Origin: AV69 sp036498205
GTDB lineage: Bacteria > Verrucomicrobiota > Verrucomicrobiia > Chthoniobacterales > UBA10450
Assembly: GCA_036498205.1 (NCBI GenBank)
Contig: DASXIC010000113.1
Location: 1-57,639, forward strand
Length of the DNA stretch: 57,639 nucleotides
Reading direction: 5' to 3'
Shown: positions 42,308 through 50,632 of the stretch, in pieces
How positions within the stretch are numbered: the stretch's first letter is position 1
How the letters are laid out: each line of letters opens with the position of its first letter
Translations under genes and position numbers: made by a program
Notes under the pieces: generated by a model
What the model was told of the DNA's origin: nothing
Database searches by the model: none
What the model saw: the letters and a program-made list of their open reading frames with translations, nothing else

Positions 42308-44075
42308 GAGAAACGGGAGAGATGCTTAGCGAGAAATCGCCTCGTTCGCGAGAAAGATTTGGATTGTAGAATGGGTCATGGCGGAAAATGTCCGGCCACC
42401 GTTGAGCAACACCGGGACAGGAGGAAATTTTCGTTTCGTTGGCAGATATTCGGCGAACTTCTGCATATGGGATAGCGATTGTACGAAATCCGATGTCTCG
42501 TAGTCTGAGGCAAAAGTTCACACCAGCGCAGACCGGCCACAAATCGTTTTCGTCGAAACCACCGATTTTTTCGAAAATCACGCGACGCGTAAGGAGGCAG
42601 GAGGCGCTCAGCGCACTGTAGTTGCGAATAACCTGCAGTTGTCGGTTTACCCCGGGATGATCGCGAGCAAAACCGGCGAAAGCGCCTTGTGCCTTCCCGT
42701 CCGGTGTCAGGACAAGCCCGGCACTTTCTACCATATTGGTCGAAGTCAGAATGCGCGCCCCGACGGCACCAACTTCTTGATTCGACAATTGCTCCGCCAT
42801 GAGGAACGCCCAATTTGTCTCGAGCGGGTCGAGGTCGTGATCCAAAAAGAGCAGCCAGCTGCCTGACGATGCGCCAAGCACAGCGCGAGGCATCGCGGCA
42901 ACTACTTCCAACTCCGGAAACTCCGTTCGGGCGCGAATCCTTTCCACGTCCCGTTCGCTCCCGCCCATCACCGCAATTGTCAGTTTCTCCGACCCAACCT
43001 TGCGGCGCACTCGGTAAGCATGCGTTTTCCAGTCAATCGTCACGCGACCATTCTCGCCTCCGCGGACCAAGTGTTCCTCTACTGCGCGACGGCCGGCTTC
43101 CAGCGCACCGGGTTTGCGCCGAATGTTGTGGGCGGTTGATTGTGCCGTGCGCCGCCAATGATACAAGATGCGCGGTATGTGCCGGATGCGCTGGGTTCTT
43201 TCCGAGACCCGCAACAGGAGATCGTAATCCTGGGCACCATCGAACTCCGAACGGAACCCGACGCTGGCAAGGGTGCGTTTCATCACAACGAGGTGACCAA
43301 GATAGTCGTAGGAATTAAAAAACTCCGGCGCCCAGTCAGGTTTAAACATCGGCGAAGCAAAACGGCCATCGACGATTTTATCTTCGTCGGAGTAAATTAG
43401 ATCCGTTTCTGGTTCTGTTTGCAGAGATTCCACCACCCGAAAGAGCGCATCGGCCTCGAGCAAATCGTCATGGTCAAGCAGCGCGATCCACTCGCCGCTG
43501 GCATGGGAGAGAGCGGTGTTTAAGGCCGCTGAAATCCCGCGATGTTCCTTCTCCTTAAAAACCTGAATTCGCGATTCCTTTTGTGACAAGCGCCAAGGCG
43601 CGATAGGGCTCTGCCGAGAACCGTCATCGACCACAATCAATTCCCAATTTTCGTAGATTTGCCCAATTACCGACTCGATTGCTTCGGATAAAAATCTTTC
43701 ATCGGGATCGAAAGTGGGGGTGAGAATTGATACGAGCGGCCGATAAGAAAATCTACGCTCCTGCTCGCGCAGGGAGTTGATCTGTTGCGTGGTAACGCGG
43801 TGTCCTTGCAGCCACCGCTCGTATTCAGTCGGTTCCCCTGAGCCGCTGTCGCGGGAGCGATTAAACCACCGCCAGGGATAGGTCAGCAATCTGAGGGCGC
43901 GTCCTTCAGCGCTGCGCTGCAATCGACGATGCTGTTCTTTCAGCGCCTGCAAATCGCGCTTTACGTCTTTGAGGCGCAACAGCTCTTCCTCAAGCCGTTC
44001 GATATGCTCTTGGGCTGCTCTTAGTTCATCGAACTCCACCGGCACAGTATATTGATTGAAGCGGCGCTCGGGCAA
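42291..44075 (-). CDS. Glycosyltransferase family 2 with two GT-A-like halves
   Basis: A 594-residue protein. An N-terminal coiled coil (about 15-60) is followed by a complete GT2 domain (about 110-330): VSILTPTFDPDERFL, VVDDGS, LDHDDLLEADAL (DxD) and EFDGAQDYDLLLR. A second weaker GT-A-like half (about 375-570) includes LLFLDHDLDPLE and GGFDENDLWPVCAGVNFCLRLRD. Such proteins build O-antigen or capsule chains at the inner membrane. Start uncertain: TTG 44075 or GTGs at 44045 and 44039. Divergent from the lipid A gene. Confidence 0.85.
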   Translation of the reverse strand: MPERRFNQYTVPVEFDELRAAQEHIERLEEELLRLKDVKRDLQALKEQHRRLQRSAEGRALRLLTYPWRWFNRSRDSGSGEPTEYERWLQGHRVTTQQINSLREQERRFSYRPLVSILTPTFDPDERFLSEAIESVIGQIYENWELIVVDDGSRQSPIAPWRLSQKESRIQVFKEKEHRGISAALNTALSHASGEWIALLDHDDLLEADALFRVVESLQTEPETDLIYSDEDKIVDGRFASPMFKPDWAPEFFNSYDYLGHLVVMKRTLASVGFRSEFDGAQDYDLLLRVSERTQRIRHIPRILYHWRRTAQSTAHNIRRKPGALEAGRRAVEEHLVRGGENGRVTIDWKTHAYRVRRKVGSEKLTIAVMGGSERDVERIRARTEFPELEVVAAMPRAVLGASSGSWLLFLDHDLDPLETNWAFLMAEQLSNQEVGAVGARILTSTNMVESAGLVLTPDGKAQGAFAGFARDHPGVNRQLQVIRNYSALSASCLLTRRVIFEKIGGFDENDLWPVCAGVNFCLRLRDIGFRTIAIPYAEVRRISANETKISSCPGVAQRWPDIFRHDPFYNPNLSRERGDFSLSISPVSRGKIR

Positions 44076-44096
44076 ACGTACGCTGCGCGCCGTTCC

Positions 44097-46010
44097 ATGG
44101 TCGACTATGGCACATATCTTCTTTATCGCGCGGGCATCTGGCTTGTAGCCCTGCTACCCCTGCCACTCCTCTTTGCCATCGGACAGCTGGCCGGTACCTT
44201 GGCCTGGCTGATTTCGCACCGATATCGCGCGCTCGCCTTGCGCAATGTGCAAATTGCCTTCGGAAGAACATTATCGCACCGCGCAGCCCGCCGATTGGTG
44301 CGGCGACATTTTCAGCAGCTAGGGGCGAATCTGCTCTGCAGCGTGAAATTTACCGAAATGCCAATCGCGAAAATTTTCGAGCGCGTCGAACTGGAAAATT
44401 TCGAGCCTCTCGAAAGTTGTTTTCGAAAAAAAGAGCCGGTGGTCCTCCTCCTCAGCCACGTTGGATTATGGGAACTTTCCGCTCAATTGCTCCCACACGT
44501 CGTTCCGGAATACCGGAAATCCACCATTTACCAGAGACTGAGAAACCCTTACATCGATCGACATATCCGCGCCGCCCGGGGCCGATTCGGTCTCGACGTA
44601 TTCGAGCGAAGCGAAGGTTTCGGAAAGGCCATCGAATTACTCCGCAGCGGCGGAGGAATTGGAATCCTGTGCGATCAACACGCCGGCGATGGTGGAATTT
44701 GGACTCCTTTTTTTGGCCGGCTGGCATCGACCACGCCATTGCCGGCGCTGTTGGCCCGACGGACCAATGCGCACCTCCTGGCAATGGCGGTCAACACGAG
44801 CGGTTTCGCGCGGTGGCGAGCGGTTGTGGAAGGACCCCTGCGTCAGGAAGGCGAATCGATCGAATCGGTCACGCTTCGGACAAACGAAATCATCGAAAAG
44901 CAGGTGAGGCGCGCGCCGGAGGATTGGTTTTGGGTACATGATCGATGGAAAACTCCGTACCCGAATTTTCTGCTCGCCCGATACAAGCGAGGAGTGTTTT
45001 CGCCACCTAACACAAAGTTGCAGCCGTTCCGCATTTTGGTTCGTAGCAGCAATTGGCTGGGCGATGCAGTGATGAGCGTGCCAGCCGTACGTGCGATCAA
45101 ACAGGGTCGACCGGATGCTCATGTTACAATTGTGGCGGCGAAAAATATTGCTGCCTTCTGGAACATCATTCCCGAAGTCGACGCCATTATTGCCTTGCCT
45201 CGAAAAACGCTTTTTTCTTCCGTCCGTTTATTGCGAAAAGAACCGCGTTTTGATGTCGCGATTCTTTTTCCCAATTCATTGCGCAGTGGACTGGAAGTCT
45301 TTCTCGCGGGCGTACCGCGGCGGGTTGGCTTTAGCGGGCACTGGAGAAATTGGCTCCTCAACCAACGGCCGCGACAGACAAAAGCACGAGGGATTGTCCA
45401 TCAGAGTTACCGGTATCTCGAACTTGCCAGCACCGTCGGGATAAAGGTGCGGCCTGAGTTTCCAGCAGCCAATCCGCTCAAGTATCAGGGCCGGCCTTTT
45501 CGGTTTGCGCTCTGCCCGGGAGCGGAGTTCGGACCGGCCAAGCGCTGGTTGTCCGAACGCTTCGCCGCGGTAGCAAAACAAATCGCATCCCAGGTTTCAG
45601 CGCAGTGGTTCCTTTTCGGGACTGAGAACGATTTTGTTGTCGGCCACCAGATCGCCGAAGTCGTCGGCGAGCGATGCTCTAATCGCATAGGCCAGACGAC
45701 GCTCGAGCAGCTCATCCAGGAATTACGCAGCTGCGATCTCTTGCTTACCAACGATACGGGCACGATGCATCTGGCAGCCCTTCTGGGGATTCCGACAGTC
45801 TCAATCTTCGGATCGACCGAGCCAAAGCGAACTGGCCCACTGGGCGTCGGGCATCGTATTTTGCGGCGTCACGTCGAGTGCAGTCCTTGTTTCCTGCGGG
45901 AATGTCCGCTCGATTTTCGTTGCATGCGCGAAATTACGGTGGCGGAGGTTACTACGGCTATTCTCCAGATGATTCCACCAGACGTGCCCGGGATCGCTCA
46001 TCCCGGTTAG
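44097..46010 (+). CDS. Fused lipid A acyltransferase (LpxL-like) and heptosyltransferase (GT9)
   Basis: A 637-residue fusion. Residues 1-295: LpxL/HtrB-type acyltransferase with one N-terminal membrane helix, RNVQIAFG, catalytic SHVGLWE (HX4E), CDQHAGDGG and PEDWFWVHDRWK. Residues about 309-637: ADP-heptose:LPS heptosyltransferase with ILVRSSNWLGDAVMSVPAVRAIK, CPGAEFGPAKRWL and LTNDTGTMHLAALLGIPTVSIFGSTEP. In most Gram-negatives these are separate enzymes of lipid A acylation and core assembly. ATG 44097 begins the acyltransferase; an upstream open stretch overlaps the divergent gene. Confidence 0.9.
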   Translation: MVDYGTYLLYRAGIWLVALLPLPLLFAIGQLAGTLAWLISHRYRALALRNVQIAFGRTLSHRAARRLVRRHFQQLGANLLCSVKFTEMPIAKIFERVELENFEPLESCFRKKEPVVLLLSHVGLWELSAQLLPHVVPEYRKSTIYQRLRNPYIDRHIRAARGRFGLDVFERSEGFGKAIELLRSGGGIGILCDQHAGDGGIWTPFFGRLASTTPLPALLARRTNAHLLAMAVNTSGFARWRAVVEGPLRQEGESIESVTLRTNEIIEKQVRRAPEDWFWVHDRWKTPYPNFLLARYKRGVFSPPNTKLQPFRILVRSSNWLGDAVMSVPAVRAIKQGRPDAHVTIVAAKNIAAFWNIIPEVDAIIALPRKTLFSSVRLLRKEPRFDVAILFPNSLRSGLEVFLAGVPRRVGFSGHWRNWLLNQRPRQTKARGIVHQSYRYLELASTVGIKVRPEFPAANPLKYQGRPFRFALCPGAEFGPAKRWLSERFAAVAKQIASQVSAQWFLFGTENDFVVGHQIAEVVGERCSNRIGQTTLEQLIQELRSCDLLLTNDTGTMHLAALLGIPTVSIFGSTEPKRTGPLGVGHRILRRHVECSPCFLRECPLDFRCMREITVAEVTTAILQMIPPDVPGIAHPG

Positions 46011-46050
46011 CGTTGCTTTTGCGCACCGGTTCGCAAATCATTCCGATCGC

Positions 46051-46488
46051 ATGACAGGTCCTGACGCGCCGCGGATTCGCACCGAAGTTCAGGTGATGTT
46101 TTTCGACACCGATTGCGCCGCAGTGGTGCATAACATCGCCTATTTACGCTTTGTCGAAGTGGCACGGACACTACTCGCCGAGCAACTCGGACTGGCCTTA
46201 CGCGAAATGGCGGAAACGCAAATATACCCGGTGGTTGTTCGAACCGAAATTGATTATCGTTCCGCCGCCAAATTGGGCGACAATCTTGTGATCGAAGGAT
46301 GGCTCGATCAAATTGAACGGGTGCGGTTCTGGTGTGCATTTCGAATCACGCGGGCGAGCGACCAGACGCTTATTGCCGAGTGCCGCCAAATGCTGGCCTT
46401 GATCGAAATGCCGGGGGCAAAACTGCTGCGATTGCCGGAAACTTGGGAGCGATATCGGGTTGCCGCCCGCAGCATCGATCGAGAATGA
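46051..46488 (+). CDS. YbgC/FadM-type acyl-CoA thioesterase
   Basis: A 145-residue hotdog thioesterase. VMFFDTDCAAVVHNIAYLRFVEVART aligns with the YbgC signature, including the catalytic Asp, though the usual YH before the strand is HN. PVVVRTEIDYRSAAKLGD and the strand pair after it complete the fold. It hydrolyses acyl-CoA or acyl-ACP esters. Its stop overlaps the ArnT-like start by four bases. Confidence 0.85.
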   Translation: MTGPDAPRIRTEVQVMFFDTDCAAVVHNIAYLRFVEVARTLLAEQLGLALREMAETQIYPVVVRTEIDYRSAAKLGDNLVIEGWLDQIERVRFWCAFRITRASDQTLIAECRQMLALIEMPGAKLLRLPETWERYRVAARSIDRE

Positions 46489-48278
46489 CCGCAGGAAGCC
46501 GCGCGTTGCGCGTCGGGGAAGCGCTGCTCGAGGCGAGAGTGCTACCGCCGCCGCCAACTCGGCACGCTCTTTTTGCCATTGTCATCGCGATTGCTGCGCT
46601 GGTGCATTTCGGGACCGTCTACTGGGGCGACCTCTATAGTGAAACCGAGGGTCAATATGCGGCTGCGGCGCGCGAAATGTTCGAGAGCGGCCATTACCTG
46701 TTGCCGACGAACGACAGCATCCCGCGGCTGCAAAAACCACCGCTCCTCTACTGGCTGATCGTTGGAAGTTATCAATTGTTCGGCGTCAATGGCGGAGCTG
46801 CGCGGATACCAATTGCCCTCTCCGTGGTCGCCACCACGGCCCTGACCTTCGCCATTGGGGAGCGACTGGCGAACTATTGGCGAGGATTCGCGGCAGCCCT
46901 GATTTATCTCACTCTCACTGGCACATTCCTCCTGGCGCGGATCGTGATGCCCGAGCCGGTCTTCAGCGCGCTGATCGCCGGCGCAATTTATTGCGCTCTG
47001 GCTGGTTTTCAGCAGCGCAGGCAGCGTCGTGCCTGGTTTACAGGCGTTTGGCTCTGTGCCGCCCTCGCGTGTCTTACGAAAGGACCACACGGGTTGCTCT
47101 TTATCGCTGGGGCGCTTGCTAGCCTAGCACTTTTTTATCGTGAAGCACGGATGCGGTTCCGCTCATTACTGTGGTGGCCGTATCTGCTCCTTTTCGGAGC
47201 CATCCTCGTGCCTTGGTATTGGTGGATAGAATCTCATTTTGATGGCTCGTTTCATCAGTTTGTCGCTGCGGAATGGATGAAGCACCTGGTCGGACGCTAC
47301 CCTGACGGAAGGTGGTACGACGACGTTCCGCGGTTACCTTTCCTCGCCATGCACCTGGCATGGTGGTTTCCCTGGTCGGCGGCAATTCTGCCGTCCCTCG
47401 TTCTTGCCTGGCGTCGCGTGATGCGCCCGCAGCAGATCGATTTCGAAGATGCCCTGCCAATAGCTTGGGGGTCGGTGGTGCTGACCGCAATTCTCTTAAT
47501 AGGCCAGCGGCAGGATTACTACGCGCTCAGTATGTTCAGCGCGTTCGCGCTTTGGGCGGCAACGATTCTCGAACGCGCCCCGCGCTCGCTCCGAATTGCC
47601 GGCGCGACCGTCGTCGGAGCGGCAGGGGTTGGCCTTGGGATTATGGCCGCTGTACTGCCGCATTTCGTTGGCAAGACCGACCGGGCTTGGGGCGAAATGG
47701 TGGGTCGCGGGACGGCATTGCGTGCTTTACGCGATGTGCCACCGGCTAGCTGGCTCCAATTTCGCTTCTTCTTTGTTATTTCCGCAATTTCTCTGCTGCT
47801 AGGCGCGTCAATCACCATTTACCTTTTGCGCCGCAACCGCGAAAAAATCGCCTTTGTTGGGACTGCACTTGGGATGATTCCCATTGGTTTCTGCATGATC
47901 GCCGGAGTAGCACATCTGGCACCCTACTTCTCCCTCGCACCGGCGGCGCGATACTTGAATACGCGGCCGGGAGCGAACGGACAGGTCATTTTCGAGGGAC
48001 CACCGGCGATCGCAAGCAGCCTGGGTTTCTATCTGGAGGGAAAGTTCGCGATGGTAAATCAACGACCCGATCCCGGACTGCCGCTTACCCGCGAGCAACG
48101 CAATCTTTTTCTCGAAGAGTCCGCCGCGCTCGAGCAATGGTCGGCGCCACGCCCCGTCTTTCTCATTATCGAGCAAGATCGAATATCTCACTGGCAGGAT
48201 TTGCTGACGAAACGTTTTCACGTTTATCACCAGGTAGCGACGTGTGGAACCTACGTTGTGCTCTGCAACCAAATGTGA
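46485..48278 (+). CDS. ArnT/GT83-like membrane glycosyltransferase
   Basis: A 597-residue protein with about 11-12 hydrophobic helices. After the first helix, WGDLYSETEGQYAAAAREM fits the periplasmic acidic loop of GT39/GT83 enzymes; RLQKPPLLYWLIVGSYQLFG and CLTKGPHGLLF are also typical. These enzymes use polyprenyl-phosphate sugars to modify lipid A or proteins in the periplasm. Position after the lipid A acyltransferase gene supports a lipid A role. The ATG at 46485 overlaps the thioesterase stop (ATGA). Confidence 0.87.
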   Translation: MTAGSRALRVGEALLEARVLPPPPTRHALFAIVIAIAALVHFGTVYWGDLYSETEGQYAAAAREMFESGHYLLPTNDSIPRLQKPPLLYWLIVGSYQLFGVNGGAARIPIALSVVATTALTFAIGERLANYWRGFAAALIYLTLTGTFLLARIVMPEPVFSALIAGAIYCALAGFQQRRQRRAWFTGVWLCAALACLTKGPHGLLFIAGALASLALFYREARMRFRSLLWWPYLLLFGAILVPWYWWIESHFDGSFHQFVAAEWMKHLVGRYPDGRWYDDVPRLPFLAMHLAWWFPWSAAILPSLVLAWRRVMRPQQIDFEDALPIAWGSVVLTAILLIGQRQDYYALSMFSAFALWAATILERAPRSLRIAGATVVGAAGVGLGIMAAVLPHFVGKTDRAWGEMVGRGTALRALRDVPPASWLQFRFFFVISAISLLLGASITIYLLRRNREKIAFVGTALGMIPIGFCMIAGVAHLAPYFSLAPAARYLNTRPGANGQVIFEGPPAIASSLGFYLEGKFAMVNQRPDPGLPLTREQRNLFLEESAALEQWSAPRPVFLIIEQDRISHWQDLLTKRFHVYHQVATCGTYVVLCNQM

Positions 48279-48329
48279 TCTTCGCTGTTTGAAAAACCAT
48301 GGAAGCGCGCTACCGTCGTCGGCTGTTTT

Positions 48330-48485
48330 ATGTCGCAACATCGTAGCCTTAAAGGAGCCAGCACTATCACCGCCAAGCGGAACGTTCTAAAGCGTTTCGA
48401 GCGCGTCGATCTGCTCAAGAAACGGGGCCAATGGAAGGACACGAGCAAGGTCGTCGGGCTGCCCAAAACGAAGCCGGACGTCTGA
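48330..48485 (+). CDS. Small basic protein (Chlamydiae/Verrucomicrobia type)
   Basis: A 51-residue, strongly basic protein: MSQHRSLKGAST, then AKRNVLKRFERVDLLKKRG, QWKD and the end VVGLPKTKPDV. This pattern is the small basic protein family that I know from Verrucomicrobia and Chlamydiae. The Arg/Lys content suggests RNA or ribosome contact, but the function is not established. ATG at 48330 and TGA at 48483-48485. It lies between the ArnT-like and pseudouridine synthase genes, 23 bases before the latter. Confidence 0.9.
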   Translation: MSQHRSLKGASTITAKRNVLKRFERVDLLKKRGQWKDTSKVVGLPKTKPDV

Positions 48486-48508
48486 CCAGTGCCCGGGTCT
48501 GATCAGCC

Positions 48509-49228
48509 GTGCGGCTGAATCAATATCTTGCGGCGGCCGGAATCACGTCACGCAGGGGTGCCGACGCATTGATCGCGGACGGTCGGGTGACAGTGAATGG
48601 AAAACAGTGCACCGATTTTCATTATCGGCCTGGACCAACAGATCACGTCAAAGTCGACGGCAAGTCCGTTCATCACCAAACGCCGGTTTATCTGGCGATG
48701 AATAAACCAGCCGGGTTCGTCTGTACGAGGAATGATCCTGATGCCAGCGACACCATCTTCGACCTTCTACCGCCGAAATTTTCTTCTCTCTTTTATGTCG
48801 GTCGACTCGACGTCTCAAGCGAGGGGTTGTTGCTTTTAACCAATGACGGCGATTTCGCGCACCGCCTGGCCCACCCGCGTTTTCACGTCGAAAAAGAGTA
48901 CGATGTGAAGCTCGATAAACCGGCCTCAAATGAGCTCGGGTCGCGACTCATTCGCGGTGTCATGCTTGATGGAAAACTCGCAACCGCTACTCGGGTCCGC
49001 CAGAGTTCCCCGACGCGTTTGCGCGTCGTGCTCAGACAAGGAATCAATCGTCAGCTACGTCGTATGCTTGAACATTTCGGGTTTCGCGCGAAGCGACTCA
49101 GGCGAGTGCGAGTGGGCAATCTTAACCTGGACGATCTGTCTCTCGGAAAATGGCGCCGCCTTGAACCGCACGAGGTGCGGGACTTGAGCACGAAAGCGAT
49201 GCCAACTGCGAAAAAGCCAGCGAAATGA
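48509..49228 (+). CDS. RsuA/RluB family rRNA pseudouridine synthase
   Basis: A 239-residue enzyme. The S4 RNA-binding domain (1-60) has MRLNQYLAAAGITSRRGAD and DGRVTVNG. The catalytic domain has YVGRLDVSSEGLLLLTNDG with the catalytic Asp, YDVKLDKP, and GINRQLRRMLEHFG. It isomerises uridine in rRNA; the target base (RluB or RsuA type) cannot be fixed. GTG start. The SDR gene overlaps its stop by four bases. Confidence 0.93.
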   Translation: MRLNQYLAAAGITSRRGADALIADGRVTVNGKQCTDFHYRPGPTDHVKVDGKSVHHQTPVYLAMNKPAGFVCTRNDPDASDTIFDLLPPKFSSLFYVGRLDVSSEGLLLLTNDGDFAHRLAHPRFHVEKEYDVKLDKPASNELGSRLIRGVMLDGKLATATRVRQSSPTRLRVVLRQGINRQLRRMLEHFGFRAKRLRRVRVGNLNLDDLSLGKWRRLEPHEVRDLSTKAMPTAKKPAK

Positions 49229-50013
49229 AACTCGATTCTTGCTCGGCTGTGGTGACCGGTGCATCCGCCGGTATCGGACGCGAATTTGCGCGTCAGCTCG
49301 CGCCACGAGCGCGACGTCTGATCTTAGTCGCCAGACGTCAAGATCGTCTGGAAACATTGCGTAGCGAATTGCTGGCACAAAATCCCGCACTCCGTGTCGA
49401 GCTACGTATCGTGGACCTTTCAGTTCTCGAACATGTGACTGACCTTGGCGTCTTCCTGCAAGAGGAACGGGTAGATTTCCTGATCAACAACGCGGGCCTG
49501 GGAGATTATGGGCCCTTCGCTTGGGCGGATCCGATTCGTTTGCACGAAATGATTCAAGTCAATGTGCGCGCATTGACCGCCCTCACTCGTGCTGTGCTTC
49601 CACAAATGATTGCACAAAAGCGCGGCGCGATCCTGAACGTGAGCTCATCAGCTGGCTTTTTGCCGATCCCGGGCTTTTCCGTTTACGCAGCCACCAAAGC
49701 CTATGTCACGAATTTTTCCGAGGCGTTGCGAGCCGAAGTCGCAGCGAGCGGGATTTCGGTTTGCGCGCTGTGTCCCGGCCCGGTCGACACCGAATTTGTA
49801 GCGGTCGCTTCGCGCGGGAGCGAGCGACCTGGCAGCGGTCCGAACCTCGTTCGCGTGTCTGTAGAAAAGGTAGTGCGCGCCGGATTGAAAGGAATCGAGC
49901 GCGACAAACCCGTTGTCATCCCCGGTCTGTTCATGAAGATCGGGATGACTTTGGCGCGGGTGATCCCGATGCCTCTTTTGCGGCTGGGGTGGCGCTTTTC
50001 GCAACGCGCCTAG
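49225..50013 (+). CDS. Short-chain dehydrogenase/reductase
   Basis: A 262-residue SDR. NAD(P) motif TGASAGIGREFA near residue 12; NNAGLGDYG; catalytic Ser in LNVSSSAGFL, and YAATKAY (YxxxK). ARRQDRLE after beta-2 favours NADP. LCPGPVDTEF is typical of the DltE/YqjQ-like group. The substrate is unknown. It probably shares a transcript with the pseudouridine synthase (ATGA overlap). Confidence 0.9.
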   Translation: MKLDSCSAVVTGASAGIGREFARQLAPRARRLILVARRQDRLETLRSELLAQNPALRVELRIVDLSVLEHVTDLGVFLQEERVDFLINNAGLGDYGPFAWADPIRLHEMIQVNVRALTALTRAVLPQMIAQKRGAILNVSSSAGFLPIPGFSVYAATKAYVTNFSEALRAEVAASGISVCALCPGPVDTEFVAVASRGSERPGSGPNLVRVSVEKVVRAGLKGIERDKPVVIPGLFMKIGMTLARVIPMPLLRLGWRFSQRA

Positions 50014-50020
50014 GACGCTA

Positions 50021-50629
50021 TCATTTGTATTTGACCGAACAACCGTACGGGCGGGTGTTTGCCGTCGATACCGGTTTCCCGCTCATTGATTCGTCGAGCG
50101 CAACTTTTACGTAGTTAGTGGAAGACGCGATATCGTTCGGGTTCGGCGTTGCTTTGCTGTCGATGGCGCCCTCATAAATGATCTTACCCTCCGGATTGAT
50201 GACAAACATGTGCGGCGTATTTCGGGCGTTATAACTGCGGCCGACTTTTCCATCCGCATCCAGCAGCAACGCTGTCTGCTTGGTATTCCAGTCTTTCATC
50301 ACTTTCTGCGCCTGCTCGGGCGAGAGATTGCCTTCTGTTCCAGGCGCGGAGGAATCTACGGAAAGCCAGACTACGCCTTTGCCGGTGTATTCGCCCTGCA
50401 GCTTTTGCATATTGCCGCTGCCGTAATGTTTTTTCACAAACGGGCATTCGGGGTTAAACCATTCCAGCACGACATATTTCCCTTTGTACTGGGAAAGGCT
50501 GTGCGTTTTTCCTGTTGCATCCGAAACGCTGAAATCAGGCGCGGCGGATCCCACCGGGGGCGAGTCTGCGGCCTGCAATCCAGCAAGAGCGACTGAAACA
50601 AGAGATAAAGCGAGAATACGGAGTTTCAT
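50021..50629 (-). CDS. Exported redoxin with single active-site Cys and C-terminal Cys
   Basis: A 202-residue protein with a signal peptide (LSLVSVALAGLQA) and an AhpC/TSA-like thioredoxin fold: APDFSVSDATGKTHSL, WFNPECPFVKKHY. It has only one Cys at the usual active site and a second in the C-terminal RPYGCSVKY, so a resolving role for the latter is likely. RNTPHMFVIN has the cis-Pro. It probably works with the DsbD-like protein encoded 3 bases upstream. Confidence 0.82.
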   Translation of the reverse strand: MKLRILALSLVSVALAGLQAADSPPVGSAAPDFSVSDATGKTHSLSQYKGKYVVLEWFNPECPFVKKHYGSGNMQKLQGEYTGKGVVWLSVDSSAPGTEGNLSPEQAQKVMKDWNTKQTALLLDADGKVGRSYNARNTPHMFVINPEGKIIYEGAIDSKATPNPNDIASSTNYVKVALDESMSGKPVSTANTRPYGCSVKYK

Positions 50630-50632
50630 ATT

